DNA from: an uncultured cyanobacterium
Lineage (GTDB): Bacteria; Cyanobacteriota; Cyanobacteriia; Phormidesmidales; Phormidesmidaceae
Assembly (NCBI GenBank): GCA_938029995.1
Contig: CALHGI010000532.1
Coordinates: forward strand, 1-6,323
Direction: 5' to 3'
DNA: 6,323 nt
Shown piece after piece: positions 1 through 4,955 of this stretch. The stretch's first letter is position 1, and each line of letters starts with the position of its first letter. The notes under the pieces were generated by a model. The model searched no databases. It was given only the letters and a program-made list of their open reading frames with translations, and had not been told where the DNA came from. Position numbers and translations under genes: made by a program.

Positions 1-972
1 AGGAATAATCAAATCTTCCAGCTGACGCCCCATGGCCTCTTCACGGGTATAGCCATAGATTTCTTCACTGGCTTGGTTCCAAGCCACCACTCGCCGGTGG
101 CGATCGTATATTTGCATCCCAATGCAAGACACCCCTTCAAACAACGACCTAAATCGCTCTTCACTCTGACGCAGGGCCAATTCTGTCGTCCTACGTTCGG
201 TAATGTCCTCAATCACCACTAAAACACTGTTCACCGTGCCATCGGCAGCATGGAGAGGAATTTTTCGGGTGCACAGCCATGCCCGAGAACCATCCGCCCG
301 CAGCTGGGACTCAAGAATATTGAGCCTCGGCACATTGGTGGCCATCACTGTGCGATCGCACTCTTGGTAATGGGCCGTTTCCTCCGGCGACCAGGGCATA
401 TCATCATCCGTTTTACCCACCAGGGTTTCTGAACTGTCAAACCCCGTATTGGCCAAAAACTGAGCGTTATAGCCTCGAAATACACTGTCACGATCCTTCC
501 ACACAATGCTGAATGGAATATGATCAATCACCTGTTGCAAGGTCTGCACAGACTCCGTTAGCTGTAGCTCGGTCTGTTTATAGTCACTAATGTCCGCAAA
601 CGTCACCATCAGCTGCGGGTCCGCCCCCTCCGCCCCAGGCACAGGAATCACTTCCATGGCACACCAATAGGGTCTCTCCGCCAGGATAATCTGCACGTCG
701 CACGTAACGGTCTGGCCACCGTTTAACGCCTCCCAAAAGTAGGGAGTCAGCGCTGTCTCCACCGTCAAAATATCGTCAACAGCGCGCTGAATTAACTGCT
801 GCACCGGGACTGACAGCCACTGGACCATCGCCGGATTCACATCCACCATCACAAATCGATCCTGCTGCCATTGCACACAGCACATGGGTCGGGTGCTGCC
901 CTGCCAAAGACCTACAAGATGGGGTGATGAACGGACAATAGAATCGTATTCTTCAATGACACATCCATTCAT
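1..972 (-). CDS. Multi-PAS sensor protein, N-terminal part (runs off left edge)
   Basis: Reading the minus strand from the ATG at 972 gives 324 uninterrupted codons to the window edge; the frame is open from 1023, with a TAG just upstream at 1024-1026. Three PAS units are visible. The first, about residues 25-130, is divergent and ends in a PAC-like FADISDYK. The second, about 143-260, has IVWKDRDSVF near 156-165, GKTDDDMPW at 186-194 and the PAC ending IEDITERR at 254-261. The third starts with RQSEERFRSLFEG at 268-280 and is cut after residue 324. These units are typical of cyanobacterial signalling proteins and usually sense a small ligand, redox state or light, or mediate dimerisation. 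No transmembrane helix is seen in this part, so it is probably cytosolic. The output domain (histidine kinase, diguanylate cyclase or other) lies outside the window, so the type of sensor is unknown. No Shine-Dalgarno is evident at 972, and no other in-frame ATG lies upstream. Confidence 0.9.
   Translation of the reverse strand, partial: MNGCVIEEYDSIVRSSPHLVGLWQGSTRPMCCVQWQQDRFVMVDVNPAMVQWLSVPVQQLIQRAVDDILTVETALTPYFWEALNGGQTVTCDVQIILAERPYWCAMEVIPVPGAEGADPQLMVTFADISDYKQTELQLTESVQTLQQVIDHIPFSIVWKDRDSVFRGYNAQFLANTGFDSSETLVGKTDDDMPWSPEETAHYQECDRTVMATNVPRLNILESQLRADGSRAWLCTRKIPLHAADGTVNSVLVVIEDITERRTTELALRQSEERFRSLFEGVSCIGMQIYDRHRRVVAWNQASEEIYGYTREEAMGRQLEDLIIP
352..359. repeat. HIP1 octamer GCGATCGC, copy 1
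   Basis: Perfect HIP1 palindrome inside the PAS gene. HIP1 is strongly over-represented in many cyanobacterial genomes, so it helps place the organism. Confidence 0.9.
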
Positions 973-1122
973 AAACGAGGCAGTGACGACACATACGCAT
1001 ACTCTAACGAAGTTACCGCAGCTCTATGACTAACTTGCCCGAAACTTGCATGGGATCTTAAACATTTCACAAAAATGTAGCACAGAGTTAAGTATGACCA
1101 CTGAGGCCCCCAAGGGCTGTGA

Positions 1123-2307
1123 CTACTCAGTATGGCCCCCTAAGTTGGTTTGCACAGCTTGGCGAAGCTGCTCCGTCAGCCGACCCACGGTTCCCGCCTT
1201 ATCGCGCCGAAAATCGGCCACATACTCCCTCAGGTTAATGGGCTCACCCACACGAAACCGCGCCTGACGGTGCGCCTTGGGTTGAATATGTTCCACCTGA
1301 TAAACCTCCCGCTCCAGACGCATCAGGGTGTCCAAAAACCGCTCTGGGGTGGGGTCAGCCGCCACATAGCCATCATAAATAGCATCAAAATTCAGCAGTC
1401 GCACCGTCGTCCAGTACAGGGCATCACCTTCAGCCACGGTTTTGGGTTCCTCAGCTTCTAAAAGAGCCTGAATTTTATACACCCGTTCTCGAATCGGGGC
1501 ATCGTTGGACGGTAGGTCTAACTGCTGCTCACACTGGGTAATGACATGGTTGCGTAAGCGGTCAATGCGTTGGTTCCAATCCTGTTCGGGCTCACTGACC
1601 AGGCCATACTCCGCCTCGAGCTGCACCAAAACTTGGGCTGCGATCGCCAGCAGCCGTGGATAAAAATCCCCAGCCGCCCCAGTCTCCACCGGGGTCAGGC
1701 CCAATGTTTGCTCCAGCCCCCACAACGTGTCCTCAATAATGGCCGTCATGGGCTCGGTATAGCGATACTTCAGCGATATCGGCACCACATACAAATTCGC
1801 ATCGGGGTCCTGCTTCATTAGCTGCGCGATCACCTGCAGCGGCATCTGAATCGCCCCGGAGCGAAACGGCATCACCGTATCGTTTTGATAGGAACACCCC
1901 CCCTCCGGAAAAATCACCACCTGGGCCTGGGGAGCTTTGAGCAAACTCAAGGTTTGGGCAATGCTAGAGCGATCCCCCAACCCACGACGAATGGAATAGC
2001 ACCCCATCCACTGCAAAAACCGCCCCTGTAGCCCCTGGAACGACTCCTTCGCCACAATATAGTGCCACATCTGCCCCACCCGAGCCGCCAAACTAAAGAG
2101 CACCATGCCATCCTCCATGGTGGGATGGTTACACACATACACCACCCGAGCCCCCGCAATGGCACGCAGCTTAGCCACATCATCCTCGGACACCACCACC
2201 CCACAGCGATACAGCCGCTGCAGCACCAGGGATGAAACGCTCTGCACTAACCGAATCAATAACGGTTTCTGCTGGGGGGGGAAAAAAAGTACAGTCTCAG
2301 AAGCCAT
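1123..2307 (-). CDS. LPLAT/PlsC-family 1-acyl-sn-glycerol-3-phosphate acyltransferase-like protein
   Basis: This 394-residue protein carries the glycerophospholipid acyltransferase motifs in order. Block I is NHPTMED at 60-66, with the catalytic H61 and D66 of the HX4D motif. Block II is CYSIRRG at 103-109, block III is FPEGG at 133-137, and block IV is VVPISLKY at 174-181. The family moves an acyl chain from acyl-ACP or acyl-CoA onto a lysophospholipid or related acceptor at the inner face of a membrane. The usual PlsC is about 200-260 residues. Here a largely helical, charged stretch of about 150 residues (about 195-345) precedes a PlsC-like last strand, ARFRVGEPI at 349-357. No clear transmembrane helix is present, though residues 16-30 are amphipathic. 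The ATG at 2307 has no clear Shine-Dalgarno but has a candidate promoter about 40 bp upstream. The exact acceptor is unknown, and the gene is probably not the only housekeeping plsC. A T7C8 run lies in codons 7-12. Confidence 0.88.
   Translation of the reverse strand: MASETVLFFPPQQKPLLIRLVQSVSSLVLQRLYRCGVVVSEDDVAKLRAIAGARVVYVCNHPTMEDGMVLFSLAARVGQMWHYIVAKESFQGLQGRFLQWMGCYSIRRGLGDRSSIAQTLSLLKAPQAQVVIFPEGGCSYQNDTVMPFRSGAIQMPLQVIAQLMKQDPDANLYVVPISLKYRYTEPMTAIIEDTLWGLEQTLGLTPVETGAAGDFYPRLLAIAAQVLVQLEAEYGLVSEPEQDWNQRIDRLRNHVITQCEQQLDLPSNDAPIRERVYKIQALLEAEEPKTVAEGDALYWTTVRLLNFDAIYDGYVAADPTPERFLDTLMRLEREVYQVEHIQPKAHRQARFRVGEPINLREYVADFRRDKAGTVGRLTEQLRQAVQTNLGGHTE
1640..1647. repeat. HIP1 octamer GCGATCGC, copy 2
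   Basis: Perfect HIP1 palindrome within the acyltransferase coding region, in the part encoding the helical insertion. Confidence 0.9.
2274..2288 (-). repeat. T7C8 homopolymer run in the start of the acyltransferase gene
   Basis: On the coding (minus) strand seven T are followed directly by eight C, spanning codons 7-12 (Leu-Phe-Phe-Pro-Pro-Gln). A one-base slip here would shift frame and remove the whole enzyme unless translation began later, for example at a TTG or GTG codon around residues 17-21. The tract could therefore be a mutation hot spot, or a sequencing-error risk when the start is judged. Confidence 0.85.
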
Positions 2308-2351
2308 AAAATCAACCGTCGGGGGAAGGTCACCGAGCCAAAAAGCACTCT

Positions 2352-2573
2352 ATGGTTATGCCCTGCCCCCGGTGCAAATGGCAACTGGAATACCCAATTT
2401 TGCCATCCCCCATCCCCATGGTTCATGGCAAACAATTCTTCCCCTACACCCCAAACTCATACAGATTTGCAAAACCTTTAAAGCAAGCAAAAAAGCTTTC
2501 AGAGCAACGGTTTAGCCCCAGTCAACGTCCGTTAGTACAAAATTATTTGGAACAAATCCCCTTAAAACCCTAG
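2352..2573 (+). CDS. Possible small protein with an N-terminal CPxC motif (doubtful)
   Basis: A 73-codon ORF starting ATG at 2352 (or ATG at 2358) encodes a protein beginning MVMPCPRCKWQLEYP. The CPRC at residues 5-8 resembles half of a zinc-binding knuckle, but no second Cys pair follows, so a full zinc ribbon is absent. The C-terminal half (about 42-73) is basic and could be helical. I do not recognise a family. Against it: there is no good ribosome binding site, the ORF overlaps the candidate acyltransferase promoter on the other strand, and it includes one copy of the intergenic 14-bp repeat. For it: it is larger than the gap needs, its codons are not obviously random, and it ends cleanly 70 bp before the SGNH gene. 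It may simply be a chance ORF. Confidence 0.25.
   Translation: MVMPCPRCKWQLEYPILPSPIPMVHGKQFFPYTPNSYRFAKPLKQAKKLSEQRFSPSQRPLVQNYLEQIPLKP
2355..2384 (-). promoter_or_regulatory. Candidate sigma-70 type promoter for the acyltransferase gene
   Basis: On the minus strand TTGCCA (2384-2379; 5 of 6 to TTGACA) and CATAAC (2360-2355; 4 of 6 to TATAAT) are 18 bp apart. Transcription would begin near 2348, about 40 bp upstream of the ATG at 2307. The -35 hexamer overlaps copy 1 of the 14-bp direct repeat. This is consensus matching by eye only. Confidence 0.35.
2381..2394 (+). repeat. 14-bp direct repeat GCAACTGGAATACC, copy 1
   Basis: Identical to 2617-2630, 236 bp away. This copy overlaps the candidate -35 of the acyltransferase promoter. 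The flanking bases of the two copies do not match, so the repeat unit is exactly 14 bp. Confidence 0.85.
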
Positions 2574-2616
2574 TCTAAAAAAAACGTTACAACATCTGCC
2601 TGGCCCAGCATCTCTT

Positions 2617-2630
2617 GCAACTGGAATACC
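2617..2630 (+). repeat. 14-bp direct repeat GCAACTGGAATACC, copy 2
   Basis: Identical to 2381-2394. It ends 13 bp before the ATG of the SGNH hydrolase gene, so it would lie in its leader or promoter. Confidence 0.85.
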
Positions 2631-2643
2631 ATCTCGCACAGTT

Positions 2644-3435
2644 ATGAAATTGGTCAAGATTAGCTCGCTAATGACATATGTGGGGATACCCCTTGTAGGT
2701 GCTTCCATAGCGCTGAATTTCTTCCTCTACGGACAGCTGAAAAAATACTACATTGAACTCAACCAGGTTCGCCTAGACCCCTTAGGTCTCAGTTATTACG
2801 CTCAAACGCCAAAACTCCGCGAAAAAGGTGATGCCAAACGGGTGGTCATCTTTGGGGATTCAAGGGCCGCAGACTGGGTTGCCCCCAACATAGAAGGCTA
2901 TGAATTTATTAACCGAGGGGTGGGGGGGCAGACATCGGCCCAAGCCATCCAGCGCTTTGATGCCCACGTGGGAGACTTAGAACCGGACATTGTTGTTATT
3001 CAGGTGGGTGTGAATGACCTGAAAGCCATTCCCCTCATGCCCGACAGTCGCAATGTCATCATCGACCTCTGCCGCTCGCACATCCGGCAAATAGTTGAAA
3101 AGTCCCAAGCCTTGGGCGCAACCGTAATTATCACCACCATTCTCCCCGTGGGAGAAGTCCCCATAGTGCGGCAACCCGTCTGGTCAGATGATATTGCCCA
3201 GGCGATTTATGAAGTCAATGGATACATTGATTCCTTAGCCGATGATCAGGTGATGGTGTTTGACGGATTTTCTGCGATCGCAGATGGCCAAGGCCTCATG
3301 GCCACCGACCACCGGAAAGATGAATTACACCTCAATGAACAGGGCTACAGCCTACTGAACAAAGCCTTTGTTGAGTTTTTTGATAGCGCAGATATGCCCC
3401 TCAACCCCGACGACCTCGAGGAACAACCCTCTTAG
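2644..3435 (+). CDS. Membrane-anchored SGNH/GDSL-family hydrolase
   Basis: This 263-residue protein has the four SGNH blocks. Block I is VIFGDSRAAD with nucleophile S73. Block II is NRGVGGQTS with G94 or G95 as oxyanion donor. Block III is VGVNDL with N124. Block V is DELHLNEQGY with D226 and H229 completing the triad. Proteins of this family hydrolyse esters of lipids, or O-acetyl groups on sugars and peptidoglycan; the substrate cannot be read from sequence. Residues about 9-30 form one hydrophobic helix after a short basic start (K2, K5), which reads as an uncleaved signal anchor placing the catalytic domain on the periplasmic side. The acidic tail (about 250-263) is probably disordered. 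The ATG at 2644 lacks a Shine-Dalgarno but leads straight into the anchor. The gene is divergent from the acyltransferase and convergent with the beta-barrel gene. Confidence 0.9.
   Translation: MKLVKISSLMTYVGIPLVGASIALNFFLYGQLKKYYIELNQVRLDPLGLSYYAQTPKLREKGDAKRVVIFGDSRAADWVAPNIEGYEFINRGVGGQTSAQAIQRFDAHVGDLEPDIVVIQVGVNDLKAIPLMPDSRNVIIDLCRSHIRQIVEKSQALGATVIITTILPVGEVPIVRQPVWSDDIAQAIYEVNGYIDSLADDQVMVFDGFSAIADGQGLMATDHRKDELHLNEQGYSLLNKAFVEFFDSADMPLNPDDLEEQPS
3274..3281. repeat. HIP1 octamer GCGATCGC, copy 3
   Basis: Perfect HIP1 palindrome within the SGNH hydrolase gene (Ala-Ile-Ala codons near residue 211). Confidence 0.9.
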
Positions 3436-3492
3436 GCCCCAAAGTTAACTCAACCTCAAAGGACTGAGGGTCAATTCCCCCCAAGCCGCCAC

Positions 3493-3517
3493 AAAAAAGC
3501 CCCGCTGTTAGCGGGGC
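3493..3517 (-). terminator. Intrinsic terminator of the beta-barrel gene
   Basis: A perfect 7-bp GC-rich stem, GCCCCGC (3499-3505) with GCGGGGC (3511-3517), encloses a 5-nt loop. Read on the minus strand it is followed by six T (3498-3493), so it is a textbook Rho-independent terminator about 50 bp after the stop of the beta-barrel gene. On the plus strand no U-run follows, so for the convergent SGNH transcript it would be at most a weak stop or 3' end protector. Confidence 0.88.
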
Positions 3518-3569
3518 GAAGGAGAGTAAAGCTGTTAAACAAGGAGATGGACTTTAAGCAATGGCCACA

Positions 3570-4037
3570 TTAGAAGCTATAGCCAATGCCTGCGATGAAA
3601 TCAACATCATCGCTACCATCCTGGAACGGAGACCAAATAACAGAACCATTTACCAGCCACTGGTCATTCACACGGTAGTCAGTACCACCTGTCACAGCAG
3701 CCTCAATGGAGCTATCATCACCTAGCTCACCATTAATACCAGCGCCTAGGAAAGGATTAATGCGACCCGCCTCATCAAGAGCGTTGAAATCGTAGGTAAT
3801 GGGTAGCACATAGTTAACATCTTCCCCATCGTTAAAGTCAAAGTCGGTGCTAACAGCAGGACGCACGGACAAATGCTCAGACAAGGAGACTTTCGCATTC
3901 ACAACAAATCCCTCGTCACTGCCACCGATGCCAACATAGTTATAATCAGGAGCTTCTTGAGCAAAGGCTGTTAGAGGAGCAGCGGCCAATACAGCAGCAG
4001 TCAGACCTAGGGAACAAAGAATACGATTAACAAACAT
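3570..4037 (-). CDS. Small exported outer-membrane beta-barrel protein
   Basis: The 155-residue product begins with a Sec signal peptide: R5 in the n-region, a hydrophobic core at about 6-20, and an AFA|QE cleavage site after A26. The mature 129 residues show about eight alternating strands, for example YNYVGIGG, GFVVNAKVSLS, LSVRPAVSTDF, VNYVLPITYDF, INPFLGAGING, IEAAVTGGTDYRV, WLVNGSVIWS and VDFIAGIGYSF. The chain ends in Phe, the usual outer-membrane insertion signal. This matches small eight-stranded barrels of the OmpA/OmpW/opacity-porin type; the ligand or transport role is unknown. The start at 4037 is well supported by GAGGA 8 nt upstream and by the signal peptide. Its codons favour GCT, GTT and GGT, unlike the GCC/CCC-rich neighbours. 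With the strong terminator this suggests high expression. Acidic loops (DGSDD, ELGDDSS) could bind cations, but that is inference. Confidence 0.85.
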   Translation of the reverse strand: MFVNRILCSLGLTAAVLAAAPLTAFAQEAPDYNYVGIGGSDEGFVVNAKVSLSEHLSVRPAVSTDFDFNDGEDVNYVLPITYDFNALDEAGRINPFLGAGINGELGDDSSIEAAVTGGTDYRVNDQWLVNGSVIWSPFQDGSDDVDFIAGIGYSF

Positions 4038-4045
4038 GGGGAGAT

Positions 4046-4050
4046 TCCTC
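4046..4050 (-). promoter_or_regulatory. Ribosome binding site GAGGA of the beta-barrel gene
   Basis: GAGGA on the minus strand lies 8 nt before the ATG at 4037. It is the clearest Shine-Dalgarno in the window and fixes that start. Confidence 0.75.
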
Positions 4051-4339
4051 GAAACGTTTTTAGTAGGCCGAGGAGCCAGAGCTGTTGGCCGTTAGCGCAA
4101 CAGATAACTGAACCTCGTTTCCATGACCTTGTTGTATCCCCGATGTCCCCACCATGCGCCAAAAGAAGGGACACTTTCTTCGATTGGTCCACATTTTCAG
4201 GGCTCAAACTACTGAAAAATCGTTCAAATGCGATGTGACAGTTAGAGCTATGGTCGTCACCCTTACACAATTCACCTAGGGCGATGGACAGGGACATAAG
4301 GATTTGGAGCGCCCCATGGAGCGAGCGTATCAACAACGG

Positions 4340-4368
4340 TTTACCATGGACAATGTCAGTCTTATCCT
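4340..4368 (+). promoter_or_regulatory. Candidate promoter of the DUF4399 gene
   Basis: TTTACC (4340-4345; 4 of 6) and TATCCT (4363-4368; 4 of 6) are separated by exactly 17 bp. Transcription would start near 4375, giving a leader of about 17 nt with AGG at 4380-4382 before the GTG at 4392. If correct, the upstream ATG codons at 4284 and 4353 would not be in this transcript. Confidence 0.3.
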
Positions 4369-4391
4369 CTGTTACGCATAGGTTACTTACA

Positions 4392-4847
4392 GTGAATACA
4401 GTAAAAATTATCCAGCGCAGCTTTCTCACTTGTCTTTTGTGTCTAACCTGTCTGTTGGGTCTGATGGTTCCCCCAGCCTCGGCAACAGACCTCTCCCCAG
4501 CCCCTGAAACCGCCAAGGCCTACATCATTACCCCCAGCAATGGAGAGACGGTCAAGCCTCCCTTTACCGTACAGTTCGGCCTGTCGGGCATGGGTATCGC
4601 CCCCGCCGGTGTGGATCGTCCCAATACGGGGCATCACCATTTACTGATCGATATCGATCAGCTGCCCTCCCTAACAGAGCCCCTCCAGGGTTCAGAGCAA
4701 GTGCTCCACTATGGGGCAGGCCAAACCGAAACCCAGCTCACCCTCGCCCCTGGGGAACACACATTACAGCTAGTACTCGGCAACTACAGCCATATTCCCC
4801 ACGACCAGCCAGTGCTATCCGAGAAAATTACCGTCACGGTGGAATAG
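4392..4847 (+). CDS. Secreted DUF4399-domain protein
   Basis: From the GTG at 4392 the product is 151 residues. It starts with a standard Sec signal peptide: K5 and R9, a Leu/Cys-rich core at about 11-25, and PPASA|TD with cleavage after residue 31. The mature part is a DUF4399 domain, with TPSNGETVKPPFTVQF near 47-62, GHHHLLID at 80-87 and GEHTLQLVLGNYSHIPH towards the end. The fold is probably a small beta-sandwich in the periplasm or outside the cell. The family function is not known; the three consecutive His with a nearby Asp could bind metal, which is inference. The start is uncertain: ATG at 4353 gives 164 residues with an overlong signal, and ATG at 4284 gives 187. I prefer the GTG because it yields a normal signal peptide, has AGG 9 nt upstream and follows a candidate promoter. 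The stop is only 90 bp before the first likely ATG of bioA, so the two may be co-transcribed. Confidence 0.82.
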   Translation: MNTVKIIQRSFLTCLLCLTCLLGLMVPPASATDLSPAPETAKAYIITPSNGETVKPPFTVQFGLSGMGIAPAGVDRPNTGHHHLLIDIDQLPSLTEPLQGSEQVLHYGAGQTETQLTLAPGEHTLQLVLGNYSHIPHDQPVLSEKITVTVE

Positions 4848-4848
4848 G

Positions 4849-4865
4849 CATGGGTTAATCCATGG
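4849..4865 (+). repeat. 17-bp near-palindromic repeat, copy 1 (partner at 4908-4924)
   Basis: CATGGGTTAATCCATGG begins two bases after the DUF4399 stop. It differs from the copy at 4908-4924 by one base (A4857 versus G4916). Each copy is itself a hairpin: CATGG pairs with CCATG around a 6-nt loop. Confidence 0.9.
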
Positions 4866-4934
4866 CGTTGGGGCCATCCATGACATTGGCGCCATCCAGC
4901 AACCATACATGGGTTGATCCATGGCCCCAACGCC
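4864..4934 (+). repeat. 14-bp perfect inverted repeat just upstream of bioA
   Basis: The arm GGCGTTGGGGCCAT (4864-4877) is the exact reverse complement of ATGGCCCCAACGCC (4921-4934), with a 43-nt loop. The right arm ends 3 nt before the ATG at 4938. Inside the loop, TTGGCGCCATCCA (4886-4898) repeats TTGGGGCCATCCA (4868-4880) with one mismatch. In RNA the long stem would cover the bioA start region. It cannot form fully together with the two short hairpins at 4849-4864 and 4908-4923, because they share bases. Confidence 0.85.
4908..4924 (+). repeat. 17-bp near-palindromic repeat, copy 2
   Basis: CATGGGTTGATCCATGG, 59 bp downstream of copy 1 and 16 of 17 identical. Its last four bases are also the start of the right arm of the 14-bp inverted repeat. 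Confidence 0.9.
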
Positions 4935-4955
4935 CCCATGCCCCACCCAGAAATC

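Larger units (their letters stand above)
2308..2643. other. Divergent intergenic region between acyltransferase and SGNH hydrolase genes
   Basis: These 336 bases separate two divergently transcribed genes. They hold a candidate minus-strand promoter (2355-2384), two copies of a 14-bp direct repeat (2381-2394 and 2617-2630), a doubtful 73-codon plus-strand ORF (2352-2573), a weak hairpin AAAGC/GCTTT (2480-2484 and 2495-2499) and an A-rich stretch at about 2577-2584. No convincing promoter was found for the SGNH gene, and no Shine-Dalgarno precedes its ATG. Confidence 0.7.
4038..4391. other. Divergent intergenic region between beta-barrel and DUF4399 genes
   Basis: These 354 bases hold the Shine-Dalgarno of the barrel gene at the left end and a candidate promoter for the DUF4399 gene at the right end. 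I found no clear promoter for the barrel gene. Two copies of GGCC (4066-4069 and 4087-4090) flank an imperfect hairpin that would lie in the barrel mRNA leader. GTGAC/GTCAC arms (about 4235-4259) form a loose inverted repeat with no recognised regulator. An antisense frame is open across the region but is not credible as a gene. If DUF4399 starts at 4353 or 4284, this gap is shorter. Confidence 0.6.

Noticed and set aside
1062..1117. ACATTT/AAATGT (1062-1078) and GCCC/GGGC (1106-1117) hairpins between the acyltransferase and PAS genes
   Set aside because: Both stems are short and no proper T-run follows on the minus strand. Neither is strong enough to be called a terminator or operator.
2105..2515. 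Plus-strand open frame of 136 codons
   Set aside because: Its first half is antisense to the conserved N-terminal half of the acyltransferase, and no domain is visible. It is a frame shadow.
2395..2616. DNA between the 14-bp repeats as an insertion element
   Set aside because: I see no terminal inverted repeats and no transposase remnant, so a mobile element is not called; the idea is kept only as an alternative in the findings.
3454..3469. CCTCA/TGAGG hairpin after the SGNH gene
   Set aside because: The stem is only 5 bp and no T-run follows on either strand, so I do not call it a terminator.
4007..4516. Minus-strand open frame of 169 codons spanning the barrel-DUF4399 gap
   Set aside because: It overlaps the start of the barrel gene and the signal peptide of DUF4399, shows no recognisable domain and mixes low-complexity basic segments. 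Both overlapped genes are better supported.
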